A stretch of DNA of 64,000 bases from assembly GCA_037954665.1 (NCBI GenBank), contig JBBMOL010000057.1, positions 1,488,001-1,552,000 of the forward strand, read 5' to 3'. Source of the stretch: Laguncularia racemosa. Lineage: Eukaryota > Streptophyta > Magnoliopsida > Myrtales > Combretaceae. Positions 23,800 through 38,600 of this stretch are shown one piece after another. Each line of letters begins with the position of its first letter. The stretch's first letter is position 1. A model generated the notes under the pieces. That model did not search any database, was not told where the DNA came from, and saw only the letters and a program-made list of their open reading frames with translations. The translations under genes and the position numbers were made by a program.

Positions 23800-26700
23800 G
23801 GTTGGTTTGGGTAAAATCTTATGCTCATAGATTGGCGAGAATTTTTATGCCTTTTGATAGATCATTTAAGTTAGATGCTGTGTTTGAAGGATTTTTATAT
23901 TCATTATTAGCACATTTTACCTATTATATAAACTAAGCTTAATGTTAGTAGCTTTCTCCAATCTAGTGCCTTAAAACTTTGCAGACCAAATACTAACTAT
24001 CGGCAAACTCTCCAATAGAGTCTCAAAGAAAAACAAATAGATCTTCATGAAATAATAAAGTAACAAAGTCTCATAAGATTCTATGGGTGTGAGCCATTAG
24101 ACCGATTCAAAGTTAATATATTATTATTGATTCAAGGTTAAACATTGTTACCTATATAAGTTACAAATAACACAGGGATTAAATAAATGAAATAAAAATA
24201 TATAAAGTAAATAACAGCATAAACTAAGAGATCAAATAAAATGTTGCAATATAAGTTGGGCAACCCAATTAGGTCACTTCAATCGACCGTTATTCTAATC
24301 GGTCAATCATGATGCTAATTATAAGAGAATTTTCCACCACCTCAATCACGTCTTCAATCTTTCAAAATACTTGAATTATTTTGGGTTTTACCAAAGTTCT
24401 AATGTAGAAAATGTGGATCAAACTTTGCGTTCTTACCTACCTATAGGTTAACAGCCCCCGAAGACTAAACCTAGCGAGACCCATATAAAATCCAAAGCCT
24501 ATACCTATCAAGGTCAGAGTGAAATACTAAAATATTACCCCTGCATATATACGATTGTCGAAAACACCAGGTTTACTTGTCTCCTACTCCCTATTCTAAT
24601 TTAGAGTTCTTTTTTTTTTTCTTTATAAAGTACTCATCATTGAACATTACATTAATTCCATGAAAAAGGACAAAAAGAACACCATATCCCTCTGATTCTG
24701 AATTTTATTTAACTCCACGTCTCCTTTCAATTCCGATTTCCTTGTCCTTTATCTCAGGAAGATACTGTTCCCATTTAATCATAGACCAAATCGAACAAAA
24801 CATGGAAAGGTGAAACCATGTTTTTTTTGCCCAAGTGCGGCCATCAATTGGTTGTTACTGTGTCAAGGGCATGTGGACCAGGTTGCAAGCATTGGCACTA
24901 CAATACAATGCAATGCAGCAACGTGGTGTCTCTTCATGTAGAACCACGTGCAGTGCGCTGCCATTGAGTAGCGATTATGAATGTCCCTATGGAATGTAAC
25001 TTAAACACGATGGCATGGGAGTTACATTGGGTATGTTTGTTGTTTTCTTTATCAATTTGTGTTATATCTTATTTGTTCTAGGTTTTACCTATTTGAAACT
25101 GGATTTTTGAACAATTATTAAAGTCTAACTTATCTGTTTTATTTTATAAGTGGCATTTGGATGAAATATCTTTTTTAACGTCTTATATTACAATTATGGT
25201 AGAGATTTGATTGATAAATTTATCTCGAAAACTAAATTTCACTTGTCTTTAATTGGAGTGTCGAGAAAAATGATTGATTCTTAAAAAAGATTTATTTGCC
25301 ATTTAGCTATATATATATATATGTTTGGCTAATAATAATATTCCTAATACATTATTTGAAATCAATCCTAAAAAGATAAAAAGTAATGACATAAACAAAA
25401 ATACAATAATTGAATTTTGTAATTAATATGATACAAAAAGATCGAGTTAACTGTTATTAGCAAATATGTTCGAATTTTCCCTCCTATCCCATTCCCCTAT
25501 AAAATACATAATTAGTTGAAATAAGTATGGCTCACATATTAAGTCCAATGAGCTAATGTATGTGAATGGAGTGCAGCATAGCGTAATGAGTGCACCTACT
25601 CGATGCTAGTTTATGCTTGTGCAAGACAGTGAGTATGATTAGGGTGTAGGAGTAACATCGATAATGCGATACATTTGGAGATTGTAAAATCCAAAATCAA
25701 GTTGAAATTTGATACAAGGGTTGAGTTGAGGCATGTAACAGTAGACCAAGGCCACAAGCTAATCAATTGGTATGGTACATGGTGGACTAGCATATAGTTA
25801 AAGTCGATTGGCAATTATTAGGGGCCAACCAGGGATATCTAAATTGGTATATTATGTTTTCTATTTTACTTGTTTTGGATGTACAAAGCCCTAAATTTAT
25901 TTGACGTTATATATATAAGGTAAAGTTTAAACATTACTCACATGTCAAGTCTTATGTTGCCCATTTCTTTTTTTTTTTTTCTTTTCCTTACTATTTAATG
26001 ATTGCATTATAACAACCTACCTATCTAACTTCCACATCAATGCACAACAATAACTATAATCTATGTGATATCCCATTAGAGTAAATTCTCACATGGATCG
26101 TGAGAAAGAATTAATGATAGTTTATAAGATTAAGGTAAATAAGATGAAGTCAATGCTAATTAAAAACTTTTCAATCAAGTGGTTAAAAAAGATCTTGATT
26201 ATTGACTAATTTTGAGTTAAGATGTTACAAATAATTTAAAGTCCATCCCTTGCTAATAGGTGAACGATTTGAGAACAAATCAAGATAGAAGCTGGTGAAC
26301 CTATTTTAACTTGATTTAGAGAAGAGGTCTAAAGAGGGTGGAAAGTATTGCTAGAGTGTGGCTTCCCCCTAGCCTTTTAGGGTGGTCTATAGGTAGAGAG
26401 TGTTGGGAATGAATCAAATCATATATATTTTGATATAGATATAATTTCTCTTTCTTTCTTTCTTTTTTCCCTTATAAATTGGATAATAGCTAATAAATAC
26501 TCTAAATTACATTTCTCTTTAAGTAAATTTAATAAGTATCATAAATATACTCATTAATGAAACCAATTTATAAAGCTTACTTGACTTGGTGTACTCCAAG
26601 TTTAAGACATGTTCGACAGAAAAATAAAATCAAAACATGTTTGCTAATAGAATTCGAAACTACAATACAACACTTTCTATTACGAGTTATAGGTTTTTTC

Positions 26701-26800
26701 TTAGCAACTTCAGTCGTTATTAATAATCTATAAAATCTAGACATAATTGATATGAATTTACTTCATAACAATGTCCAACTCATTATCAATCAAGAATGTC
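23800..26800. other. no gene seen
   Basis: This is AT-rich intergenic sequence. TGTGATATCCC at 26064 resembles the start of some plant gypsy LTRs, but I could not find an end or a partner. A G-box core CACGTG at about 24945 is isolated and not near a recognised gene. Confidence 0.4.
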
Positions 26801-26810
26801 TAGTAGCTTA

Positions 26811-27060
26811 GAAACATACATGGTCGGATACACGGGCAGAAGGCACGGCCGTGTATTGTGTCAGATAGCTCCTAGAAACATATACGGCCGGCTACACGGT
26901 CAGAAGGCACGGTCATATATTGTGTCAGGTAGCTCCCAGAAACATATACGACCAGATACACGGGTAGAAAGCACGACCGTGTATTGTGTCAGGTAGCTAC
27001 CAGAAACATACACAGCCTGCTACATGGCTAAAAGGCACGGCCGTGTAAGACGGCTGTGAA
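26811..27060 (+). repeat. 64-bp minisatellite, four copies, with CACGGCCGTG core
   Basis: Units start with GAAACATA at 26811, 26875, 26939 and 27003, exactly 64 bases apart. Each contains (A/G)GGCACGGCCGTGTA or a mutated form, a near-palindrome, and the first three also share ATTGTGTCAGGTAGCT-like text. The fourth unit is partial. The array creates an ORF at 26796-26996, but 64 is not a multiple of three and there is no protein-level repeat, so it is not coding. The array, the AT-rich flanks and a downstream run ending CGTAATTAGCTTCA near 27273 suggest it sits in an old solo LTR. Confidence 0.88.
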
Positions 27061-29326
27061 TATTTAGATATTTGTTTCGTGACTTAGTTTGTAAATATGG
27101 CATGTATATTTTGTATTGTATATTTTGGTAGAGGAAGATTTGTTTTCCTAGTTTGTAAGATATAGTTGCTTGGAAAGATATCCTCCTGATGTATATATAT
27201 ACTTGAACATGAATTATGAAAAGGCATTCAGCCAAAGTTTCTCAAAAGTTGTTACTCATACGTAATTAGCTTCACATTTTTATCAATTAAGTTCCATTGT
27301 CAATTCTAGATTTCATATCTCTTGGTATTGTTTTAATTTAAATAATATATGTTGTAAATATAACCTGTGATTTAACATCTTTATTTTAGTTTCATAATTT
27401 ATGTCTTTTTATTTTTTTCCATCGCATAATCTGAGTTATTCTTCGTCCTAAAAGTCGAATTATACAACTGATGTTTTAAGAACAAGAATGATTAAAGTAT
27501 ATATGAATGAAAAAGATAACATGGGATTTTGTAAACGAACATCAACATTGATGCTTGGGCAGCCTTATTGAGTTGAACTGTGTTATTCATTATTGTAAAT
27601 GATGTTGCCTCCTCCTAGACCTTCCCAAGTTCTATGGAAATAATATGGATGGTTAGTTCTCGTGTGCATTACAACAAAGATTTTATAAATTGTAATAAAA
27701 AATAGTTAGTTTTATTTATAAAATTTGCTATTTTTGAATCTAAATTTTACCATTTAGTTACTGATCATGATATTCAAAAGATAAATAACAAATGTAATTA
27801 TATATAATAATGTTAATAAGCAATTTTTAACCATTAATTTATAAATTACTTACTTTTTTTTCATAAGGTTTAATCAATCTAATTTATGGACTATCAAAGA
27901 AGAAAGAGATTTCCTTTGGGAAAGGAAATTTCTCCGCTTGGCGTTTGTATGCATGACTCTAGAGAGATGGATGATAGGGAAAAAGCACATGGTGGAGCCC
28001 TAAAGGAAGATTGTCAGAGGCACGAGCAGTCACATGAGTAAGATGCAATGTTCCCTGAGAACATGGAACCATGTCCCCACATCTCCGGATTTGACGTGCG
28101 CCGACGATGATGCACCACCGTTGATTGCGTTTCGTAGATTATTGCTAATTTTCGGAGGATTATTTATGGTCTCAGACCTTCAACTGCATGAGGGCATGAC
28201 ATTCTTTGTCATATCTTTTTAAAATTTCAAGAGTGACGTTGTGTGAGCGAGGTCTTACACTTGGTTAGCCGACCTTTTTGACTCCTCTTCCTAAACCATG
28301 CAATGCATGCACACTTGAACCCTAGCTAAAACCAGTAGGTAGGGCCTTCGGCATCAAGATATTTTTCACTTTTTTCTTTATTGAAAGGTGAAATGCTACT
28401 TTAATTTGAATAAGGTTGGAGAAATGAAGATACTCTAAAATGAAAACTACATTCTATTTGGAGTAATTCCTTAAAGGTTTTGGCCCAATCTCTAGGTAGT
28501 TATTGCATAAAGTTGATATAGAATATCCACAATGACTGTCCAAAAATAAAAGTTATTTTGAGAGTTTTTGGATAGCCTATTTTTAGATATTCTTTTTTAT
28601 TGAATTTTAAATATATAAAATATTAACATCCACATACAAGTTTGTATTTTTCTATGCATAGATCCCATTGTTCTATATATTAAAATACTAATGGACTAAC
28701 TACTTATAATAGATGTTTTCAAGACTTTGTAATATTAATTTCATGATCTGACTTCTTTAATAATAAAGGAGTTTTTTTTACTCAAAATGTTTTCTAAACC
28801 TACTTCCTCTAAAGATCAACTAAGTCTATCCGATTAGAATTTTCCTCTTCTAAATCACAAACCTCCCCCACCCCCTTCTCCTTTTATTCCAAAAAAAAAA
28901 AAAAGAAAAGAAAATCAAAATCTCTATATGAAGATGAAGATGATTATATAAAAAGAAATGCAAGGAAGACTTCGCTATACACCATCCTTCTCATTTTGAT
29001 TAGAAGAAGGAGAATGCAGATACTACAAAGAAGCAAGTGAGTCGGCAACAAATAACCAAAGATAGACAAAGTTTTCATCTTTTCGAATTTGAGCAAAGAA
29101 TTTTTTTTATATAAAGATTATGTAATACACAATATTCCCAATGCTTAAGAACAACACTTCTTTCTCTTACAACTAGAAGAGATGGATGAAGAAGTGGAAC
29201 AAGAAAGAATTTTCAATACGTATCAAAGCATCAAAGAATTTTCGCTAAGTTAGGAAAATCCATTTTTCATTGATTTGGTTTCATTTTTCTTTTTATTCAA
29301 TTTCCTTAATAATTTTGAGGGTTTTA
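27061..29326. other. no gene seen
   Basis: The left few hundred bases may be the remainder of the LTR that carries the minisatellite. The right few hundred may include the 5' LTR of the gypsy element that follows. An open frame at 28034-28222 has no recognisable features. Confidence 0.4.
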
Positions 29327-32300
29327 AGTCTATAAATACCTTATGCATAGTGTGACTAGGGGACTATTATTGAAAATTATGAATTATTTTCTCTATCATA
29401 CTTTATGTTACCACTTTATGCTACGAAAGTTGGTATCCTGGTGGGATGGAAACCGATGGTGATGGTATTGGCCTTCGTGATGGTGATTAAGAGGTTAGGG
29501 TCCCTCTTCAAGGGAATGATATTGCATAATAATTGGAGCAATGTCTAGAGCGGCAAATGGATCTTAGACTCCGCCATTTTAAGGAATGTTTTAAGGAGAT
29601 TGTAGAGTGCCTGAACACTTTAGGAACTTATGTTTAGAGGAGATAGAATGACAATAGAAGGCTAAGGGGTACAGATGGTTGTGGTGACCCTATTGACAAA
29701 CATGTTCTTGTTTGTAGGAAATACGCTTATGATGATGATGATGAATCGGAACAACCTTGAAGCATATAGATACAATTGTCGACACCATTATTAAAGGTAC
29801 AAGAGTAGAGATAATTATGAAGATGATAGATATTTTGGAGATTTTTGATTGAAGATATATATTCTATATTTTAATGAAAGTGTGGGAATAGAAGAATTTT
29901 TGGATTGGATTGCGGAGATAGATTAGTTCTTTGATTATTTGAAGATTTCAACAGAGAAAGAAGTTAGTTGATTACATGTAGGTCGAAGAGAGGAGCGTTT
30001 GCTTGATGGGAATGGGTTCAGTTTAGGCAAGAATGAGAAGGGAGAGGTCTTGTATGAACTTGGTATAGGACAACACATATGTTGAAAAAGGAATTCTTGC
30101 CCTTAGATTATGAATGGATTCTGTTTCAATAATATTCACAATACTAATGGGTGAATTAGACCATGTATAAATACACAATAGAGTTTATGAGGTTGGCAGA
30201 GAGGAAAAGCCTTCTTGAATTAAAAGGATAGCAAGTTGCTAAATATTTGAATGGATTGAAACCATTATTGAGAGATAAAATTGGCGTGTAGGTTATTCGT
30301 ACCTTGTTAAAAACTAAGAACATGGCTTTAAAAGCAGAATTGATGTAGAACGTGTAGAGAATGAGGGATTATAAGAATTATAAGGCTACTAAAACTAATA
30401 ATAGATCTAGATCCATGTCAGAAGTGACCTTATGGGGTAGTAGCAATAGCAATACTTGTTATCAAGAGGATAAGGCTACAAGCAGACATCATGTGGCAAA
30501 TATAAGAGATAAGGAGATCACAATGGTTGAAATTCTACATGCTAAACCAACAGTAGGGAAGTGTTTTAAGTGTATCCAATCGAGGCATAAGTCTAATGAA
30601 TGTCCTTCGAGTAAAGCTATGAACATTGTGGAAAGGAAGGGGAAGATGAGGAAATTTGTTGTGAACCAAATATTGATGAAGAAGAGGAGTATGAGGGTGA
30701 AGGTCAAACATACATGCCTAGGCAGTTGTTGTTATCACCCAAACAAGATGATCAAATTTAGTGGCATCAACTATTCAAAACCTGGCGCACCATTAATGAT
30801 AAGGTGTTGGTGTTATCATTGATCGTGGTAGTTGTAAGAATATCATTGGAAGGATGTTGTGAAGAAGTTAAAACTCCTTAGGAAAAAACATCCTAATCTC
30901 TATACATTAGGATGGATTAAAGTTGCACTAGGAAAGGTGGAAGTGATAGAACGATGTAAGATGCCCTTTCCACTAGTAAGTACTAAGATGAAGTCTAATG
31001 TGGTGTAGTTGATATGAATGTCTATCATTTATTATTTGGTAGGCCATGGTTGTATAATGTAGATGCCTAGCATTTAGGTAAGAGCAATATGTATAAGGTG
31101 GAGAAGAATGTGTGTAAGATATACCTTAATACTTTTAAAGGTTAAGTTGGAATCACTCAAGAAAAGTACATTTTTGTCAATTACTCATGAATTTGATTAT
31201 AAAATCAAAGAGACAAGAGACGTTTATGTGTTAGTTGTTAAGCATGTGTTGATGAATAAGATTGAATTGTAAGAAGATGAGCACCTAAAAGTAGTTGTCC
31301 TTTACTACAAGAGTTTAAAGAGATAATGCTAGAGGAGACACTTGGTGAATTGTCACCTTTAAGGGACATACAACTTCACATTGATCTTATCCCTAGGGCA
31401 AGCTTGCCAAATTTACTACACTGTAGGATGAGCTTGAAAGAAAGTGAGATTTTGAAAGAGAAAGTAGAAGAGTTATTGTGGAAGGGTCTTATATAGGAGA
31501 GCATGAGTCTCTATGTTATTTCTACATTGCTAAATTGGAAGAAAGATGTTAGTTTGAGGATGTGTGTTAAAGTAGGGTGATAAATAGAATTACTATGGTT
31601 TATAAATTCCCAATTTCAAAGCTAAACGATATGTTAGGCATATTGTATGGTTCTAAGTGGTTTTCAAAAGTTAACCTAAAGAGTAGGCACCATCAATTTT
31701 GAATTAGGCTTAATGATGAATGGAAAATAGCATTTAAGATAAAATAGGGGTTATATGAATGGTTAGAGATGACATTCAGGTTGTCAATGCTCTCAGTACT
31801 TTTATAAGGTTGATGAACTAGTTATTTAAAACTTTAATTAGCAAATTTGTGGTAGTATACTTTCATGATATCATGTGATTTATAGTTGTACTAAGGTAGG
31901 GCACTTAATGCACTTGAAACAAGTGTCAACGACATTGATAGAAAATAAGTTGTACATTGGCATTAAGAAGTGTAGTTTTATGACAAACAAGGTACTATTC
32001 TTGGGTATGTTGAGCCAACTGTGTGGTTTTCATGCTTTGGCTACGTTTTATAGGCATTCATTAAGAGCTTTAGTATCATTGCAGGACTAATGACATAGTG
32101 TTTAAAGAAAGAAAAGTTTCATTAGAAAGAAGAAGTAGCTAATAGCTTTGCAATTTTAAAAAAGAAGCTATGTATTACTTTAGTTTTGGCATTACCATAG
32201 ATAAAAGATGATCAGTAGTGACATGCATGCCGGATGGTGTCAATCATTGTAGAAATTTTCTTTTATGTTAAAGCACAAGTTTGGTGTTCATAATAGAGTT

Positions 32301-32690
32301 ATCGATGCCTTAAGTAGGAAAACCTCTTTGTTGCTCACCTTGTGCAACAAAGTTATAGGTTTTGAACATTTTAAGATGAATACGAGAATGATGGAGATTT
32401 TACAAACATGTGGAGAAAAAGCTTCAAAAAATCAACAAGTTAACGAGTTTTATGTACTTGGTGGTTATTTGATGCATGAAAATCAATCGTGCATATTTGG
32501 AAATGCTCTTCGAGAGCAATTGATTTAGGATTTCATGGTAGAGGTTTAGTAGGACATTTGAGCCATGATGAGATGCTTGTAGTAGTAAAAGATAAATTTT
32601 ATTAGCCCCAAATGATAAGGGATGTATAAAAGTTTATTGAGAGGTGTATTATATGTTAGAGGAAAATGAAGGGAAAGGGGAAAACTTTGT
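29327..32690 (+). pseudogene. second broken Ty3/gypsy element: gag, protease, RT, RNase H
   Basis: A TATA-like TATAAATA at 29331 and a primer-site-like TGGTATC at 29431 mark the end of a probable 5' LTR. Gag follows, with wording such as EFMRLAERKSLLELKG and QVAKYLNGLKPLLRDKIGV near 30184-30285. A complete CCHC knuckle (CFKCIQSRHKSNEC) lies at 30562-30603. The protease relic reads IIDRGSCKNI near 30815, with R in place of the S of D-S-G. Reverse transcriptase spans about 31430-31880, and its active-site box reads YFHD at 31858-31869 where YFDD is expected. RNase H ends near 32325 with VIDALSRKT. The region before integrase ends near 32690, and no integrase core or 3' LTR is seen. Stops and frameshifts are frequent. 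It would once have encoded a gypsy polyprotein; lineage not assigned. Confidence 0.85.
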
Positions 32691-35600
32691 AATGAACAAT
32701 TCACCCTCACTTTTAATGTGCTTTTTCTTACTCGTTTTCTATATTGGTAATTTTACCATAAATCTTATTTGTCTTTTATAACAATTAAGATTACTTCCGT
32801 TTTTCCTACCTTTAGTTATTCAAACACAGAAGGAAATAGATACTTCCATAATTCATTCCCTCCATATTCTTTGCTTTCACATTCTTTTTTTTTTTTTTCC
32901 TAATTCTTCTCCTTATGCCAAGGTGCCAAGGTCCAACAAGTAGGGGATAATCTAATATGGGGATTTGTGTGGACAATGTAAACATTAAGTGGAAGAAAAA
33001 ATCAATTTAAAAATAAGGAAATTTTATTTCATAAAATAGAATGTAAAAATAATATTATGTTAAGCATTGCACCTCACATGAGGTAGTTTTCTAAAGAAGA
33101 TAATTATGGAGAAAAAGTATGCTAAGAGTCACCCTAGCTTAACTCTCCTAATGATGGCTTCATGCCACAATAACCATCCTTGTCTCATGGCATTAGATGT
33201 GAACTTGCAAGACCATTGTTGAAACCATTTTTAGGAGGCTAGAAACAAAGACTTTGAGATTCATTCTTCAAGCAACCTTCATGTTGGAGCAAAATAATAT
33301 GCAACAACTACTCTCTCAAAATAGAGAGCTTACACATGCCATTTAATACAAAGGACTTTTAATTCTATTTCAATTCTTGAAGCTTGCTTCTTAAAAATAA
33401 AAGAGAAAGTGCAAAAGTGCTGATTTGAACTCTTGATCTCTAGTTTATCCATTCAATCCCTTTACTAGTTGAGTTGTTAATAAAATGCATGTATAAAAAT
33501 AATGAGATATGTTATAAAACCTTATTTAGTAAAAATCTTAGGTCTAATTAGCTAAAACTATTGGGACTTTGAGAATCATTTGCTCCAATTTCAACCAAGC
33601 TTAGACATTTATAGTTGTCACGTATTTGAGTGAATAAACTAAGTATGGACAAGTTTAAAAATATTGCAATTAATAATCTAACTTCAAAACTGACCAAATT
33701 ATTAATATGCATTAGCAATTGCACAAAATTGATTCATGCCTTAGAAATTACACTTTTTTTTTTGAAGAATTACTTCAATTTCTCTTTTATTATTTTTTTT
33801 TTCTATTTTCATTTTCTAATTTTTAGGGGTTTTTCTTCTTGTTAGCTTTTTCACTTTTTCTTAATATTGTATTTCTTGTTTTGGTTTTCTAATTTTTTGG
33901 GACTTTCTAGCTTTTCCATTTTTGGCATTATCTTTTTTTTTGTGTGGTATTTTCTAAAAGGGAGACAAAATTGGGATGTTTACAAAACCATTAAAAGAGG
34001 ATTATTGCATTGCTTTCATTTTTAGTATAGCATCAAGATGGTGTGTGTTGTGATAGGTTTCTGGAGGTGGTTGAATTACTTGAAAAAAAAGAAGAGAAGA
34101 AGTCAAATTATAGGATGTATCAGAGGTAAATCCGATGTGACCATTCTAATGCTTAAGTCAGCACAAGTGATAAATAATGAGGGGTTCTTTTTTTGTGTTG
34201 AGAGTAAGAAAATCTTTACCCAGGTTTCTGTAACATTCGTTTGTACTTATCCATTGTGAAGGTGTGCACAAGCAATTCAAGCTTGAGGTCGAGAAGCATG
34301 TATTTGAATCTAGGCAATTTTATGTTGGAATGGTTTGGATAAGTCGACATAGGTGAGTGGAGCTTAGGTGGAGGTCTAAGTGCACTGAAATGAGCCTTGG
34401 GGGTTCATGTCTAAAATGCTCTATCAATAGTCTAGATATTGAATTAGATTATTTACTTGTTGTGCATTAGATATAAAATTCATTTTAATTTATTTGGAAG
34501 CTCTTCTAGTTGATCGAAATAATTAACACATTAATGGGAAATTTTAAAATATCTATTATTCACATATTTATGGTCTGTTTAGTTGGAGAGTTATTTCGTT
34601 TTTAACAATTTATTACCTTTTTTATTTAGAATAATGAGGAGAGAATTTTAATTCCTATGACTTTTGGATTCCCACTTCATTGAAATTATATATTACCTAA
34701 AAAAATGTAGAGTTTTTTATTCTCTTGCAAAGATAATAAAATGTTTAAATATTATGACTATTACACTCTTATTAATATTACAATTAATGATTAAATTGAG
34801 ATAAATTGATAATTTTATGTGTATTTCTAACTTAATACTATAATTAAAAAGTAAAGTAAATACTAGTATAAGTATTCTCTATAATAAAAAATTATACAAA
34901 GTAAATACTAAAATAGAAAATTTTAACTTATTCTTGATAATAATCATTCTAAAGTATAATTTTTCTATCTCATTTATTCCATTGTAGAAAGTAAATAAGT
35001 CATTAGAGAAACTAATAAGCCTGTGGAATGTCTAGCTAAAAACCCTAGAACTCATGAACTTAATTTTTTAATAATAAATTTCTTTGTTCTAATTAACTTC
35101 TATAAAGGCTTGATAATTGGAAATTGACTCCTTATGTAAGGTTGTAATTCTTTGTCCTAATGCAATAAAATCATTTTCCTTCGGGAAAAATAAAAAAAAA
35201 AGAAAAAAAATACATTAATTCTTTTATTCTATTTTCTTTTCTTTCTAATTTTATCTTTTTACTTTCTTTTCACCATAATGCTTCCTCTCCTTCCAAACAT
35301 AGTGAATGTATCTAGTAATTCTTTAGAGGAACATTAATAATAATAATAATAATAATTAAAAAAACAACAACAAAACGTTTAAGAGTTGGGCCCTAAATCG
35401 GATTGCCAATTGATGTCGGACTGCCAATTGTGCAGATGTTGGGATTAGGTGATTTTGATGTCGGCTTTTGGAACTTCGTTTTCAGTATCAATTAAGCATG
35501 GAGTGGGGCCTTATTTATTTTAAAATTTATTATATATTTGGGAAATCTGATGAAGGATTGCGATATCTAATTATTGTAACATAAATTCATCAGCTCTTAA

Positions 35601-38600
35601 CGGTCGTGGCACTTGAATGAACAATGCAGTGCTAACATACATACAAATGGTAGTTGTTGGATGCTATTTGTATTTGATTGTGGGGGCTCGAGGAGGGGCA
35701 GACCTTGGACTGTTCTTCTCTTTTCATTATGGCTGTATTGAATTGAGATTTTGGTTCGACAGCAGAAGATTTTGGCTCGTCTTTTGCTGGAGGAGCAATG
35801 AACCTAGACCAGACTGAGGAAGTATAAAACAACTCGACTTTTAGAGTCGAAGCTTTTATAATATAGTAGTATTAATATTGGTATTTTAATAAAATAAATT
35901 GGAATAATCATTAAAAAGACAAAAACTACTTTTGGAAACCAATGAACAGCTCTTAGGACTTGATGGAACAGTTTCTAGGGTTGGATAGTTATGATCGTCT
36001 CATGGAATTTTTTGGGAGTTTCATTTTCAGCATTAAATTTTAGAATTTTTTTTCTTTTTGCCATCCAATGCAAAGAGATTAAATTTAAAAAATGCTACAA
36101 CATTTCAATGTATTACGTGTTTCTAGTAAAATATAGCATGTTATTTTTGTGAAAACAACACCTTTTTTTTTTTTCTTTTTTTCAATTTTTATCAATTTTA
36201 GATTAAATTTAAGAGATTTTCAGTATTTTTTTTTCCTTATTGCTATGACACATGGTATATCAAAAGGTAATAAATTAAGTTATAAAGGTATCATTTGGCC
36301 ATTGATAGACTTGATTACCGAATCGAGAAATTGAAGACTTTTGGTATTTTTCTTTTTTTAAAAAAATTTAATTAAAATTGAAAGTATGTTAAAAGAAATT
36401 CCAAAATAAAGAGAAGAATACCTTGTTATGGCTATCCTCTTTAGTTTTTATGAAGGCAGTATGTTGCCATCCATCACTATAAATAGAACATGCCGATCAC
36501 CACCAACAGCAAAGCTCAAATGTGATAAGTCAATAAAGATGTTTCATATAGTTTACAACAAATCTCTACAATAGTGGATGATGACCGTAATGAGTATTAA
36601 ATCACTCTGACGAGTCAGCATGTATAAGTTTTACAAACTAAACTTATGTTAAAAAAATCTAAGATAAATCGTCAATTCAAATTTCAAATGTCACAGAGGT
36701 TTATTCAAGAATTATATTAATGACAAGTTTTCTCAAAACTCATTATGAGATATATGAACCTATTCACATATTAGATCATAGTTTATTCTATATAGTAGAT
36801 CATGAAACCTTTAATGTTTTTAGCTGCTCATAGTAAGAATCAAGCACATAAACTCAAGAGAAACCGTAAACCTAACCATAATTACACAACAAACAGAAGC
36901 TAGATAGAAAAATAGATAGAGAAGTACTTTCAAAGACAAGAACAAGCTTCATGTACTATTAAAAGCACTTTGTCACCTAGAAACCGCTTATAAATTATTG
37001 AACAATCCTTAAATAAGTGTTAAAGGCATAAAATCAAAGTTACTAGTGGCTAGAACATGTGTTATTACATATTCTAAACATGGTATAGTTGAAAATTATG
37101 TGCTTTTTCATATTCTAAACATGGTATAATTGAAAATTATCCATTAGCAATCTCAACCCAAAAATTCCATAGACACTTGAATAATAAATAAAACTCATGA
37201 TATCTTTGGTTTGTAGGATGGAACAACTTAGGAACAAAATTGCAATATTAAAAAATAGAATAGAGAAGTAATGTCTATTTCTTATAATATTTTTAAAGTC
37301 TTATGGATAGATATACAAGTATACTAGAAAAGATTAAATAATAGTTATTGTTTTGATTATATAAAGAAATTGTAATTTTTTATTTTATAGTAATTGCAAT
37401 TCTAATAAATAATTATTCCGCTAACTAAATACAAAAATAGGTTTACAAAAAAGCAATAACTATTATATTTCACTCTTATCAAAGTAGAAAAAATGAATGC
37501 GCTCCCATAGATGTTGCTTATTTGCTAGGCTTAGCTAAGAAGGTAAGTTAGTTATGGTTGTCCTTCCAATATTTTCTTTTATACTTTTATTTAACATATT
37601 TTCATATTTGAATTAAATTTATAATGTAGTATTTGTATTTTAAGATATCTGTATGTTGGAAAAGAAAAAAGAAAGAAAGAAGAAAAGCAGAAATCAACGT
37701 ATAACATGTCACGCTAGCATTTTGTTACATGAAAATTAATTCCATATGCTACATTGAGTAACTTCAACAACAAAATTGCTAAAACTACTAAATTATGTGA
37801 TTTTTAAATTTTAATATTTTACTTTTGAAATTAAAAATTTTAAGACTTATCTTGAAATCTATACTATTTGGAATACACTTTTTTTCTTATTTAGATTATC
37901 TAATTATGTTATCTAACTTTTGGTATGGTAATGAAACTTACTTAAGACTAAATAATAAATATTAAAACTTCACTACTCGACAAAAATGGTAAGTGAGTAA
38001 ACGAGAATTTCGGTCACTCATTCAAGAAAGTCACTTCTTCTTCTTCTTATGATGTGACATGGATTTCGAACATATTCTTCGATTGTACTTTATTTTCCAT
38101 GACGTACGGCACTGATGATTTCCACTCTTTCATAGGCATACCGTGATTGAAGATGAACTAAAATATAGGCTCAGATTTTGTGGCAATCACCATCTCCAAC
38201 CTAAAAGTAAAAATACCAAACAGCGTATCCACTTCATGATTTATGAAGTCACGCAGTCACGATAATATAATCATATCCAGATATGTATGTGATATGCTCT
38301 CTAAAGAGAGGAAAAGGAGCCCTAAGTCCCGTAATCAAAGGCACGACGTCCCATCAATGTATCCTGCCTTGATTTACGATCACTAGGATTAATGATGATC
38401 GACTCCGCTCCAGGTCATATCTTTTAATTTTGTTTTCAAAATGTCAATAAGAACAAGTCAGAAAAGCACCAAATTTGGATATTTTTCATTGTCAAAGTAA
38501 TTAAACAATGGTCTCTCTTTCTATAATGTTTGACCACGCAATCACCTTTACAAACACAAATCATGTAAACCCTTTTTTTTACCCCTCAAATAAATGAGGT

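Noticed and set aside
26796..26996. 66-codon open frame over the 64-bp array
   Set aside because: The period is not a multiple of three, so each copy is read in a different frame; no protein repeat.
26811..27060. CRISPR-like array of regular repeats
   Set aside because: Units are contiguous with no unique spacers, and this is plant nuclear DNA; it is a minisatellite.
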